Assembly: GCA_014650475.1 (NCBI GenBank)
Contig: BMVA01000005.1
Span: 62,001 to 126,000, forward strand
Reading direction: 5' to 3'
From: Streptomyces albogriseolus
Lineage (GTDB): Bacteria; Actinomycetota; Actinomycetes; Streptomycetales; Streptomycetaceae
DNA length: 64,000 nucleotides
This document shows positions 1 through 8,224 of this stretch, piece after piece; position 1 is the stretch's first letter, and each line of letters starts with the position of its first letter. The notes under the pieces were generated by a model, which was not told where the DNA came from, did not search any database, and saw only the letters and a program-made list of their open reading frames with translations. Both the position numbers and the translations under genes were made by a program.

Positions 1-252
1 GCCTTCGACCACGACGTGGAAGCCGGCGTCCAGGGCGTGGCGCGCGGTGAGGTCGATCAGGCCGATGGTGGCCGCGCCGGGGCGGTCGTGCTCGCGCAGG
101 ACGACACGGCGGAGGTTGTCCTGGGCGACCAGGGCGAGTCCGCGGCCGAACCGTGCGCGCAGTCCCGCCGCGACGGACGACTTCCCCGAGGCGCTGTTGC
201 CGCGCAGGATGACCAGCCTGGTGTGCTCCGTACCCGCCCTCACGGCCTTCAC
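1..252 (-). CDS. P-loop kinase / AAA-type ATPase, N-terminal part (runs off the window)
   Basis: The N-terminal 84 residues are visible and the C-terminus lies left of base 1. After about 12 residues comes the strand LVILRG followed by the Walker A loop GNSASGKSS, then a basic stretch (RARFGRG) and a predicted strand (LALVAQDN). This layout is that of small nucleoside or antibiotic kinases of the chloramphenicol-phosphotransferase/AAA_33 type. The start is either GTG at 252 or GTG at 243; neither has a strong ribosome site. It lies 32 bp downstream of, and on the same strand as, the DHFR-like gene, so the two may be co-transcribed. The substrate cannot be told from this fragment. Confidence 0.7.
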   Translation of the reverse strand, partial: MKAVRAGTEHTRLVILRGNSASGKSSVAAGLRARFGRGLALVAQDNLRRVVLREHDRPGAATIGLIDLTARHALDAGFHVVVEG

Positions 253-284
253 GGTACGGGTGGACGGCGGGGTTCCGCGGGGGA

Positions 285-902
285 TCAGCGCGGTACGTCG
301 TAGGAGATGTGGGTCGCCGTCGACGTGCGGGTCACGCTTCGCTGCGTGAGGGTACGGGCCACCCCGCCGGTGAAGAGGGGTGTGCCCCCGCCCAGCACGA
401 CGGGGGCGAGGTGCAGGGTCAGTACGTCGATCAGCCCGGCGTCGAGGGCCGAGCTGATCGTGATGCCGCCGCCCATGACGTACACGTCGAGGTCCTTGCC
501 GCTGCGCGCGGACGCCGCCCGCGCACGTTCGCGCGCGGTGGCGACGGCGTCGCGCACACCGGTGGTGACGAACGTCCAGTCGAGGTCGGACGTGCGTACG
601 GACGCGGGCGGTTGGCTCGTCAGGACGACGAACGCCGGCTTGCCGACCTCACCGGCGCCGTAGCCGGACTCGTCGTTCCAGCCCTTCGGGCCGTCGACGA
701 TGTCGAAGAGGTGGCGGCCCAGGACGACGGCACCGGAGCGTTCGGTCGTCTCGCGTACGATCCGGCGGTCCTCCGGGTCGCCGGAGAACGCCCAGGTGTG
801 CAGGCCCTCGCCGCCGGTGCCGAGGCCGTTGAGCAGACCGGGGTCGGGGCCGGTCACGTAGCCGTCGAGGGAGATCGAGATGTCAGCGATGATGCGGGTC
901 AT
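285..902 (-). CDS. Dihydrofolate reductase-family protein (RibD C-terminal domain)
   Basis: This 205-residue protein is a single RibD_C/DHFR-like domain. It opens with the family's typical IADISISLDGYV strand and SLDG turn (residues 11-14), has GAVVLGRHLFD in the middle, and carries the nucleotide-binding loop YVMGGG at residues 141-146. Such proteins bind NADPH; in Streptomyces most are of unknown substrate and are not the folate enzyme. The length fits the stand-alone family. It ends 32 bp before the kinase gene. I am sure of the fold and unsure of the reaction. Confidence 0.85.
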   Translation of the reverse strand: MTRIIADISISLDGYVTGPDPGLLNGLGTGGEGLHTWAFSGDPEDRRIVRETTERSGAVVLGRHLFDIVDGPKGWNDESGYGAGEVGKPAFVVLTSQPPASVRTSDLDWTFVTTGVRDAVATARERARAASARSGKDLDVYVMGGGITISSALDAGLIDVLTLHLAPVVLGGGTPLFTGGVARTLTQRSVTRTSTATHISYDVPR

Positions 903-932
903 GCAAGTGCAGACCCGGTTCGCCGCTCGAAG

Positions 933-1817
933 TCATCGGCGGCCCACCGACGGTCCGGGAGTTGGGGCCTTCTCCTTGTAGAGGGCGACCGCGCCTCCCC
1001 AGAGGGCGCCCGGGTTCAGCCGGTCGGGGAAGCGTTCCAGCATGGCGTGGAAGAAGCCGAGCGGGTCGTCGTGCCGGGCGAGGAGTTCGTCGGCGGCGTC
1101 GAGGTAGGCGCGGGTCTCGGCGATCGCGCGGGCGGCGTCGTCGTCCAGCTCCTTGTTCTTGTGACCGGTGACGATGTGGCGTGGACGGAGGTCCTCCACG
1201 ACGGTGACGGCCTTCCGCCAGGCGTCACGGCCGCCGTCGGCGGATTCGGCGAGGTACTGGTGGACGCCGTTGTAGATCACGTCACCGGCCACGACGAGGC
1301 CGAGGTCCGGCACGTGCAGGACGCTCGTCCCGTCCGTGTCGCTGTGGCCGACCTCCACGATGTGCAGCTCGTGGCCCTCGAGGGTGAGGCGGTCGCCGGG
1401 CACGGTGACGGCGGTGACGGGGGCGTCCGGGATCTGTCCCGGGAAGAGTTTGTCCCAGAACTGCGGGCGGATGGCCGCGTTGCGGTGCATCTCCTTGATC
1501 GTGCCCTCGGAGGCGACGACGGTCGCGCCGAAACGTTCCGCCATGAGGCCGGCGGTGAACCAGTGATCACCGTGGCCATGGGTCGCGAAGATGTGGGTCA
1601 GATTCTTGCCGGAGGCCGCCACCCAGTCCCCCACCGCCTCCGCCTGGGCGGTGGTCAGCGGCGGATCGACCAGGACGGCGTCCCGCTCTCCGTGGACGAG
1701 GGTGACGGACAGGGGTGAGAACATCCGGCGGTCGCCGTTGGGGACGGGTTCCGTGACGTTCTGCGGGATGGGGTCGGCTACGAAGACGTCGTAGGCGAGG
1801 GTGCCGCTGGTGGGCAT
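933..1817 (-). CDS. Metallo-beta-lactamase-fold hydrolase
   Basis: The protein has 294 residues from the ATG at 1817, which follows the upstream HxlR gene by 10 bp. The zinc signature THGHGDH is at residues 79-85 (H80, H82, D84, H85), and a later GHSDTDG segment supplies another metal histidine. The fold covers glyoxalase II-like, lactonase-like and quorum-quenching enzymes; the substrate is not evident. The frame stays open upstream to 2105, but that part is antisense-like low-complexity sequence lying over the HxlR gene. The tight arrangement suggests that HxlR controls this hydrolase, as is common for HxlR regulators paired with detoxifying enzymes. Confidence 0.85.
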   Translation of the reverse strand: MPTSGTLAYDVFVADPIPQNVTEPVPNGDRRMFSPLSVTLVHGERDAVLVDPPLTTAQAEAVGDWVAASGKNLTHIFATHGHGDHWFTAGLMAERFGATVVASEGTIKEMHRNAAIRPQFWDKLFPGQIPDAPVTAVTVPGDRLTLEGHELHIVEVGHSDTDGTSVLHVPDLGLVVAGDVIYNGVHQYLAESADGGRDAWRKAVTVVEDLRPRHIVTGHKNKELDDDAARAIAETRAYLDAADELLARHDDPLGFFHAMLERFPDRLNPGALWGGAVALYKEKAPTPGPSVGRR

Positions 1818-1827
1818 GATGAGTTCC

Positions 1828-2340
1828 TCACTGACTGGGTTCGCGCCGCCGGTCACCGTCGGGCGACCGGCCGGCAGCGGCGAGGGCGGCGTGGTACGCC
1901 GGGCCCCGGATGATCGTGACGGCGTCCTGATCGACCGGCTCGCCGTCCGGGCCACGGAATTCGAGCCGCACGGGGCGCTCCCCGTCGGCCGTGCAGACCA
2001 CGCCCTGTCCCGTCTCCTGCGGGCGGTGCCGGTCCCCCCACGCGCTGAGCGCGGCGAGGATCGGCAGGACGTCGCGGCCGGCGTCCGTGAGGACGTACTC
2101 CTCACGGCTGCGTTCGCCCTCCTCCTGATAGGTCACGCGCTCCAGGAGGCCGGCGCACACGAGGTCGTTCAGGCGCTGGCCCAGGGTCGCGTTGGGGATG
2201 CCGATGCGCTGGAACTCCGCGAAACGGGTGCGGCCGAGGAAGGCCTCGCGCAGCAGCAGCAGGTTCCACTTCTGGCCCAGTACCGCGAGGGTCCGGGCTA
2301 TCGGGCAGTGGCGGTTGGCCGGCAGCGACATGGCGTCCAT
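1828..2340 (-). CDS. HxlR-family transcriptional regulator
   Basis: The 170-residue protein is a single winged-helix HxlR domain. It has the N-terminal conserved cysteine (C12, in the HCPIA segment), the VLGQKWNLLLLRE helix, the recognition region around IPNATLGQRLNDL, and the wing followed by YVLTDAGRDVLPIL. HxlR proteins are dimeric one-component sensors, often reacting to aldehydes, quinones or thiol stress through the conserved Cys. It starts at ATG 2340; ATG 2331 is an alternative. It is transcribed with the metallo-hydrolase 10 bp downstream. Direct and inverted GAAG/CTTC repeats immediately upstream are likely its own operator. Confidence 0.9.
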   Translation of the reverse strand: MDAMSLPANRHCPIARTLAVLGQKWNLLLLREAFLGRTRFAEFQRIGIPNATLGQRLNDLVCAGLLERVTYQEEGERSREEYVLTDAGRDVLPILAALSAWGDRHRPQETGQGVVCTADGERPVRLEFRGPDGEPVDQDAVTIIRGPAYHAALAAAGRSPDGDRRREPSQ

Positions 2341-2358
2341 GAGTTCCAGGTAAGCAGA

Positions 2359-2406
2359 CTTCGGAAACTGAAGCCAGGGGGTTGGCTACTTAAAATGAAG
2401 CCAGGG
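2359..2406. promoter_or_regulatory. Candidate HxlR operator: CTTC/GAAG repeats
   Basis: CTTC (2359-2362) and GAAG (2370-2373) form an inverted repeat with a 7-bp spacer. TGAAGCCAGGG occurs twice in direct orientation (2369-2379 and 2396-2406), 27 bp apart. These lie 19-66 bp upstream of the HxlR start codon, where an autoregulatory operator would be expected. The repeats are directly visible; binding by HxlR is inference. Confidence 0.4.
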
Positions 2407-2837
2407 TTGTGATGTCCGGCACGCTTCGACGGGACCCCGCACGCAAGAGCGGCAACCAGCCAACGGTCGGCGTGAGGCCGATGGCGGTGACCGGAACCGC
2501 CGCATGCGCATCCGTGCGAGGCTGCGCGGCAGCCGGACGGACGCGCCCTCGATCACTCTCGCTCCACGCAGGGGCGACCGTGTCGGCGCCGCATTGACTC
2601 GACCGCGGCGTGACACGAACTGCGGCCTCGGCGCGCCGAGTTGGGGGGCCGTCGGCGACGGACCCGACCGGCCGCGGTGGCCGGAGTGAGCACCGCGGGT
2701 CCGCTCTCCGCGCCGTGATCGATGGCGTGATTTCATCTACCACCTATCATCGGCAGCCGCGAAGGATACGCATGTCCGGGCCGCGACCGCGGCCCGGCAC
2801 GTTCGAGTCCGTGCACCCCACCACCCAAGGGAGAAGC
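2407..2837. other. Intergenic region upstream of the lanthipeptide locus; no gene seen
   Basis: About 430 bp without a convincing gene. The open frames here (for example on the minus strand to 2743) are arginine/proline/serine-rich and lack family motifs. A TATCAT hexamer at 2745-2750 could be a -10 element for the precursor gene, but no good -35 stands at the right distance. Control of the lanthipeptide genes must lie here, but I cannot define it. Confidence 0.4.
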
Positions 2838-2999
2838 ATGCGTACCGAGATCGTTCTGTCCCAGGATGCCCCCGAGCTGGACCTCGACCTGGACCTCCGC
2901 GTGTCCGACCTGCCGGAGCAGGCCGAGTCGTTCGGGCAGGGCACCTACACCTCGCCGAGCAGCTACGCGATCGGCACGCGCTGCCCCATCTGTTGCTGA
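2838..2999 (+). CDS. lanA: Class I lanthipeptide precursor peptide (LanA)
   Basis: This is a 53-residue peptide. The ATG at 2838 follows an AAGGGAG ribosome site. The leader contains an acidic LDLDLDLRV run (residues 14-22) that resembles the FNLD-type box bound by LanB. The probable core, about residues 36-53 after GQG, has Thr/Ser at 36, 38, 39, 41, 42 and 47, and Cys at 49, 52 and 53 in a CPICC ending. LanB would dehydrate Ser/Thr using glutamyl-tRNA and LanC would add the cysteines. It is directly followed by lanB and lanC on the same strand. No LanP protease, LanD or transporter is nearby, so leader removal and export must use genes elsewhere. The cleavage site is a guess. Confidence 0.85.
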   Translation: MRTEIVLSQDAPELDLDLDLRVSDLPEQAESFGQGTYTSPSSYAIGTRCPICC

Positions 3000-3027
3000 C
3001 GGGCTGAGGCCCCTCAGGGGCTCTTCC

Positions 3028-3057
3028 GAGCGGGGCGGTGCTGGGACCGCCCCGCTC
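3028..3057 (+). terminator. Hairpin between lanA and lanB (attenuator-type)
   Basis: Two perfect 12-bp arms (3028-3039 and 3046-3057) enclose a 6-nt loop. The hairpin lies 28 bp past the lanA stop and 32 bp before the lanB start. It has only a short pyrimidine tail, so partial read-through is likely. Such hairpins commonly set a high precursor-to-enzyme ratio in lanthipeptide operons. A weaker GAGGCCCC/GGGGCTC stem just precedes it. Confidence 0.75.
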
Positions 3058-3089
3058 TTCCGTACGACGGCGACGAGGAGAGCGCACAC

Positions 3090-6000
3090 GTGGCGGCGGA
3101 GTCCGAACCCCATCAGACGTCTGCAGTATTCGAGGTACGGGAGCCCGTGCTCGTCCGTATGGCGAGCCGGCCGCGCGGCACCGCCCTGGCCGGCGTCGAC
3201 GCCGCCGATCCGGTGCGCGGAGCACGGCAGCTGGCCTCCGATGCCGTGCTCGGCCAGGCGGTACGGGTGGCCAGCGGTTCCCTGGCGCACAGTCTGGACC
3301 GTCTGACCGGTGACGAGGGCGTGGCGACGCTGGGGCGCAAGCGGACGGTGAGCGCCGCGCGCACCCTGACGCGGTACGCCCGCCGGGCCGCGGCGCGTCC
3401 GACGCCGTTCGGTCTGTTCGCGGGTGTGGGCAGGGCCCGGTTCGGTTCCGCGGCCAAGGCGGAGCCGGGGACCGGTGAGGTCGCGGTCCGGCTCGACGGG
3501 GCGTGGCTGCGGCGTCGCGTACTGGCCTGGCTCGCCGAGCCCTCCGTGCGCCGGCGCGTGGAGGTCGTGCTCAACGACCTGTGCTTCCTAAGGGACGGTC
3601 GGCTGTACCTGCGCACCGGTGGGCACGAGCAGTCGGTGCGGGACAACGCGCTGGTCAGCGCGGTGCGGGAGCAGGCGTGCACCCTGGTGGCGTACGGCGA
3701 TCTGCTCGATGCGCTCTCCGGGCGTTTCCCGTCGCCGGACGCCGGGCGGCTCGACCGTCAGCTCGCCGAACTCGTCCGGCACGGCTTCCTCCTCACCTCC
3801 ATCACCCCGCACCGCATCGACGCCTCGCTGCTCGACAGCATCGAGACGGTGCTCGACGAGGCGCTTCCCGACGACGCGCGGGCGCTGCGGGACATCCGGG
3901 CGGCCTGTGCGCGGCACCAGGAGGACGCCCCGGGGCGGGGCGGCGACTCCTGGCGACGGCTGCTGGACGAGGTGCGGCGACTCGACGTCCCCGGCACGGG
4001 CGGCGACGCGCAGGCCCGGCCTCCCGTGCATGTGGATCTGCACATACCCGGCGAGTTCGTCCTCCCGGAGGCGGTCGGGCGTGAGGTGTGCCGGTACGCG
4101 GGCGCGATCTGGGCGATCACCCCTGAGTGGACGACGCTGGCGTACATGCGGGACTACCGTGACCGCTTCATCGAGCGGTACGGCACCGCCTGCGCCGTGC
4201 CGTTGGGCGAGTTGACCGACGCGCACCGCGGGCTCGGTCTGCCTCCGGAGTACAGCGCGGAGCCCACGTACGCGCGCACCGGGCCCGGTGACGAGGCGGA
4301 CGGTCCGCGACGGGCGTTCGTCGGTGAGCTGATCCAGGAGGCCGTCCTGTCCGGCGGCGACCTGGTGCTGACCGACGATGTCGTACGGCGTCTCTCGGAC
4401 GTCGCCCGGCACGATCCGGAGGCCGCGCCGCCACGCGGCCTCGAACTCTGCTTCCAGGTGCTCGCCGAGAGCACCGCCGCCCTGGACCGCGGCGACTTCC
4501 GCCTGCTCGGCAGCCCGCACATCGGGGCGTGGGCGGCCGGCGCCACCGCGGGTCGCTTCGCGGAGGCCGCCGGCCTCACCGCCGAACTGTCCCGGCTGGC
4601 CGTCGAGACGTCCGGCGGTTCCGACGGCGAGGTGATCGCGGCGCAGGTGGAACTGCTCCCCCGGGAGCCGCGCGGGCTCAACATCGTCCAGGTCCCCCGG
4701 CTGCTGCCGTACCGCATCCCCGTCGGTGTTCCCGACGACCGGGACGACCCCCGCTGTCTGGACTGGCGCTCACTGCTCGTCGCGGCCGGTTCGGACGGGC
4801 TGCGGCTGCTGCACCCGGAGAGCGGGCGTCCCGTCCGGCCGGTGCTGCCGCACATGCTGGCCCTGGACGCGCAGGCTCCGCCGGTGGCGCGGTTCCTGAT
4901 GGATCTGGCGACGGCGCGGCCACGGGTGTGGTCGGGCTGGGACTGGGCCGGGCACGACACCCTGCCGTATCTGCCGCGCGTGCGGTACGGCCGGGTGGTG
5001 GCGATGTCCGCACGGTGGCTGCCCGGGCGCCGGCTGCGCGATGCGGCGCGCGCCAAGGACGCGGAGGTGTGGGAGCGGGGTCTCGACGCCTGGCGGCGGC
5101 GTCTCGCCGTACCGGAGCGGCTGCAGATCGCGCGCAACGACCAGATGTACCCCGTCGATCTGCGCGATCGGTGGGACAGGGACCTGTTGCGCGCCGAACT
5201 GACCGCTGCGCACCCTCGGTTCGTCCTCCACGAGGATCTGACCGCCGACGGTGCGGGGCTCGGCTGGAACGGCGGGCACAGTACGGAGATCGTGGTGCCC
5301 CTCGCGGGGGCGCGGCGGTCCGGCGGGGCCACGCGGACGGAGGGCGGGGAGCGGGCGCGGCCCGCACCGCCGGTCCGGCGCGCCCCCGCCCGGTTCCATC
5401 TGCCGGGTGAGGACTGGCTGTTCGTCAAGTGGTACGCGGAGCCGTCGGCCCATGACGCCTTGCTCGCCGATCACCTTCCCGCCGTGCTCGCCGAGATCGA
5501 GGACGACGTCGACCGTTGGTTCTTCGTGCGGTACCAGGATCCCGAGCCGCATCTCCGGCTGCGCTTCCACGGCGACGCGGAGGCGCTGAACGGCCGGGTG
5601 CTGCCCGCGCTCAGCCGTGCGTCGCGCGTACTCACCGAGAGCGGGGCGCTGCGTTCGACGGCTCTCGACACCTACCGGCCCGAAAGCGACCGGTACGGGG
5701 GCGAGGCTCTCCAGGAGGCCGCCGAGCGTCTGTTCCGCACGGACAGCCTGTCGGCGATCGTGCACATGCGTGCCGCGCGCGGCGCGGCGCGGGCCCTTCC
5801 CGCCGACGTGCTCGCCGGGCTCGGGCACGCGGTGCTTCTCGAGTCCCTCGGGGACTGGGACTGGTGCGGCTGGGTCGACCGGATGTTCACCAAGTCCGAG
5901 GAGCACGAGGTCTACCAGCGGCACCGTGCCCTCGCCGACCGGCTGATCACGCCGGGGCAGGTGGTCGCGGCCGCCGCGGAAGCGCTGAGGGCGCCGGCGC

Positions 6001-6245
6001 TCGGCGCGCTGTGGGCCGGGTCCGACGAGCCGCGTGCGTACGGGCGGTTGATCCTTTCCGCCCCGGAGGCCGACCGCGACGAGGCGCTGCTGTCGCTGCT
6101 GCACATGCGGCACAACCGTCAGTTCGGCATCGACCGGTCGGCGGAGGCCCGCGGATACGCGGTCCTGCGGGGTGCGGTACGGAGTCATCTCGGGCGACGC
6201 CGGCATGGCGGCGGGGGCGTGGGCGGCGACGGGAGCGGTCGATGA
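3090..6245 (+). CDS. lanB: Class I lanthipeptide dehydratase (LanB)
   Basis: This full-length, 1051-residue LanB transfers glutamate from glutamyl-tRNA to Ser/Thr of the precursor and then eliminates it to give dehydroalanine/dehydrobutyrine. The N-terminal glutamylation domain carries the family signature RPTPFGLFAG at residues 103-112. The C-terminal elimination (SpaB_C/thiopep_ocin) domain starts near residue 769 with DWLFVKWY and includes WFFVRYQDPEPHLRLRF. Both domains are in one chain, as in NisB, unlike the split enzymes of thiopeptide clusters. It starts at GTG 3090 behind a GAGGAG ribosome site. Its TGA overlaps the ATG of lanC by four bases (ATGA), so translation is coupled. Confidence 0.95.
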   Translation: MAAESEPHQTSAVFEVREPVLVRMASRPRGTALAGVDAADPVRGARQLASDAVLGQAVRVASGSLAHSLDRLTGDEGVATLGRKRTVSAARTLTRYARRAAARPTPFGLFAGVGRARFGSAAKAEPGTGEVAVRLDGAWLRRRVLAWLAEPSVRRRVEVVLNDLCFLRDGRLYLRTGGHEQSVRDNALVSAVREQACTLVAYGDLLDALSGRFPSPDAGRLDRQLAELVRHGFLLTSITPHRIDASLLDSIETVLDEALPDDARALRDIRAACARHQEDAPGRGGDSWRRLLDEVRRLDVPGTGGDAQARPPVHVDLHIPGEFVLPEAVGREVCRYAGAIWAITPEWTTLAYMRDYRDRFIERYGTACAVPLGELTDAHRGLGLPPEYSAEPTYARTGPGDEADGPRRAFVGELIQEAVLSGGDLVLTDDVVRRLSDVARHDPEAAPPRGLELCFQVLAESTAALDRGDFRLLGSPHIGAWAAGATAGRFAEAAGLTAELSRLAVETSGGSDGEVIAAQVELLPREPRGLNIVQVPRLLPYRIPVGVPDDRDDPRCLDWRSLLVAAGSDGLRLLHPESGRPVRPVLPHMLALDAQAPPVARFLMDLATARPRVWSGWDWAGHDTLPYLPRVRYGRVVAMSARWLPGRRLRDAARAKDAEVWERGLDAWRRRLAVPERLQIARNDQMYPVDLRDRWDRDLLRAELTAAHPRFVLHEDLTADGAGLGWNGGHSTEIVVPLAGARRSGGATRTEGGERARPAPPVRRAPARFHLPGEDWLFVKWYAEPSAHDALLADHLPAVLAEIEDDVDRWFFVRYQDPEPHLRLRFHGDAEALNGRVLPALSRASRVLTESGALRSTALDTYRPESDRYGGEALQEAAERLFRTDSLSAIVHMRAARGAARALPADVLAGLGHAVLLESLGDWDWCGWVDRMFTKSEEHEVYQRHRALADRLITPGQVVAAAAEALRAPALGALWAGSDEPRAYGRLILSAPEADRDEALLSLLHMRHNRQFGIDRSAEARGYAVLRGAVRSHLGRRRHGGGGVGGDGSGR

Positions 6246-7618
6246 GCGGGGCGGCGGACGTGACCACCACCGGCGGCGGGACTCGGGAGCGCGGGGGCGG
6301 TGAAGCGGCTCACGGCCTGCGGGAGCGGGCCGGGGCGGTGTCGTCCGAGATCCTGGAACGGCTGGCGGACCCCGCCGCCACCATGGCGGCCACCCGCATC
6401 CCGGCCGAGGCCGCGGACGACGGGGTCGCCGAGCCGGTCTGGGCGGAGCTGACCCTGGGCAGCGGCAGTCCCGGACTGGCACTCGCTTTCGCTGGGGCCG
6501 CCCGTGACACCGCGCGGCAGGTTCCGCGCGCCCATGCGTACCTGACGGCGGGCACGCGCGCCGTCCCGGGCGCGCGCGGCACCGCGAGCGGGATCTTCAA
6601 GGGGCCCGGCGCCCTGGCGTGCGCCGTGCTGGTCGCCCATCGCACCACCGGCGGGTACGTCTCCGCGCTCGACCGGTTCGACGCCTACCAGCGTGATCTC
6701 GTGAGGACGGTCCTGCCGCCCGTCGAGGACCGGCCGTTGCCGACCATCGGACACTACGAAGTGGTCCGTGGACTGAGCGGAGTCGGCCGCTATCTGCTGG
6801 CCCGTGCGGAGACCTGCGAAGAGCCGCTGACGGCGGTGCTGGACCACCTCGTGCGTCTGTCGCTGGGCACCGTGGAGCATCAGGGCGCACTCGTGCCGCG
6901 CTGGTGGGCGTTGGACGCGCCTCGGATCGGTTCGGAGGGGGCGTTTCCCGGAGGTCACCTCAACCTCGGTCTGTCGCACGGCGTTGCCGGACCGCTCGCG
7001 TTGATGGCCCTGGCATGGGAGCAGGGCGTGCGGGTGCAGGGGCAGCGGGAGGCGATGGAGGCGACGGCCGGACTGCTGCGGACCTGGGCGGTGGCGGACG
7101 GACACGGTGTCTTCTGGCCCGGCTACCTCTCCTTCGCCGAGTGGCGGCGCGGGCCAGCCGCCTATGACGGCACCGCCAAGTGGCCGGCCTGGTGCTACGG
7201 GGCTCCTGGGGTCTCCCGTGCTCTGCAACTGGCGGGGCGGGCTCTCGGCCGGACGGACTTCTCGGATCTGGCCCGCGCCTCGGTGGACCGGCTGCTCGCC
7301 CTGCCCCGGTCGGACTGGGGGATCAACGACCATGCTCTGTGCCACGGCTGGGCCGGGGCTCTGCACCAGCTCGGCCGGCTCAACGAGGAGTGGCAGGACC
7401 CGCGGCTCGACGGACTGCGGGACGACATCGCCGCCGAACTCGTCTCCGCCTTCGATCCGGCACTGCCGTTCGGACTGCGGTTCACGATGACGAAGGCGCC
7501 GTTCGGGTCCGACGTGTCCGGCTATCTGGACGGCGCGGCCGGGGTCGCGCTCGCGCTGGACTCGTACGCGGCGGACGGCACACCGGCCGACTGGGACATG
7601 CCGTTGTTGCTGGCCTGA
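6242..7618 (+). CDS. lanC: Lanthipeptide cyclase (LanC)
   Basis: The 458-residue protein is a zinc-dependent cyclase that adds precursor cysteines to dehydrated residues to form (methyl)lanthionine rings. The zinc ligands are visible as C318 in AWCYGAPG and C367-H368 in ALCHGWAG. The SHGVAG motif has H246, a conserved active-site region histidine. The start ATG overlaps the lanB stop. The N-terminus is Gly/Arg-rich and about 50 residues longer than in nisin-type LanC. Since the precursor has three Cys in its last five residues, up to three rings are possible. The longer frame upstream (from 5516) is an out-of-frame shadow of lanB. Confidence 0.95.
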   Translation: MSGAADVTTTGGGTRERGGGEAAHGLRERAGAVSSEILERLADPAATMAATRIPAEAADDGVAEPVWAELTLGSGSPGLALAFAGAARDTARQVPRAHAYLTAGTRAVPGARGTASGIFKGPGALACAVLVAHRTTGGYVSALDRFDAYQRDLVRTVLPPVEDRPLPTIGHYEVVRGLSGVGRYLLARAETCEEPLTAVLDHLVRLSLGTVEHQGALVPRWWALDAPRIGSEGAFPGGHLNLGLSHGVAGPLALMALAWEQGVRVQGQREAMEATAGLLRTWAVADGHGVFWPGYLSFAEWRRGPAAYDGTAKWPAWCYGAPGVSRALQLAGRALGRTDFSDLARASVDRLLALPRSDWGINDHALCHGWAGALHQLGRLNEEWQDPRLDGLRDDIAAELVSAFDPALPFGLRFTMTKAPFGSDVSGYLDGAAGVALALDSYAADGTPADWDMPLLLA

Positions 7619-7712
7619 TGAGGCGATGTCCCTCCGCCGCCGAGCCCGAGGCAGCCGGCCCGGCGGAAAATGTGATGCGCCGGGGCCGGTCCTGGCGACA
7701 GACTCTCGCCCC

Positions 7713-8123
7713 ATGACGGGCCAGATCACGCGCATCAATCCGCCCCAGCTCCACGCGACCCCGGGGTACCACCACATCACCGTCGTGGAGGCGGGACCGA
7801 CGGCCTACCTCGCGGGGCAGTGCCCGCTCGACGAGGCAGGGGAGCTCGTGGGGCCGGGTGATCTGGACGCCCAGATCGACCAGGTGGCGGCCAACGCTCT
7901 CGCGGCCCTGAGCGCGGTGGGCGCCGGGCCGGAACACGTCGTCCGCTCCGTGATCTACGTGGTCAGCGACGACGGACCGGTCCTGGGCGCCGCATGGCGA
8001 CGCCTGACCGCATCGGTCGTCGGACCGGCGTTCACCACCGCGAGCACGCTGCTGGGAGTCGCCCGGCTCGGCTTCTCCGGGCAACTCGTCGAGGTCGACC
8101 TGACAGCGGCCCTGCCCCGCTGA
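7713..8123 (+). CDS. RidA/YjgF-family protein
   Basis: The 136-residue protein is a single RidA (endoribonuclease L-PSP/YjgF) domain. Family members form trimers and hydrolyse reactive enamine/imine intermediates released by PLP enzymes. The characteristic early segment (YLAGQCPLDEAGELVGPGD), the LSAVGAGPEHVVRSVIYVV helix-strand and the C-terminal VEVDLTAAL strand are present. ATG 7713 is chosen because upstream in-frame sequence is low-complexity. It lies 94 bp after lanC on the same strand. A role in the lanthipeptide pathway is not supported by known families; it is probably an independent gene. A second RidA-like gene lies at 17.4-17.8 kb. Confidence 0.85.
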   Translation: MTGQITRINPPQLHATPGYHHITVVEAGPTAYLAGQCPLDEAGELVGPGDLDAQIDQVAANALAALSAVGAGPEHVVRSVIYVVSDDGPVLGAAWRRLTASVVGPAFTTASTLLGVARLGFSGQLVEVDLTAALPR

Positions 8124-8178
8124 CCACGGGGCCCGGACGCCGGAACGCGTGGCCGCCAGGCTGGTCTCCCGTGGGCCG

Positions 8179-8224
8179 CCACCGGCCAGGCCCACGCAGG
8201 CGACGTCAGCGCCCTGGCCGGTGG
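8179..8224. terminator. Stem-loop between convergent RidA and GNAT genes
   Basis: CCACCGGCCAGG (8179-8190) pairs with CCTGGCCGGTGG (8213-8224), a perfect 12-bp stem. The right arm includes the last codons of the GNAT gene. It is positioned to stop transcription from both sides. Confidence 0.6.

Noticed and set aside
309-1718. Long plus-strand frame of 469 codons opposite the DHFR-like and metallo-hydrolase genes
   Set aside because: Antisense shadow in high-GC DNA: composition is Gly/Val/Asp-rich with no family motif, while the opposite strand has clear domains.
2390-2743. 117-codon minus-strand frame upstream of lanA as a possible extra gene
   Set aside because: Amino-acid composition is random-like (Arg, Pro, Ser, Ala), with no ribosome site or motif; left as intergenic.
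7713-8123. RidA-like gene as a lanthipeptide tailoring enzyme
   Set aside because: RidA proteins are common housekeeping imine hydrolases and a second copy occurs elsewhere in the window; position alone after lanC is weak evidence.
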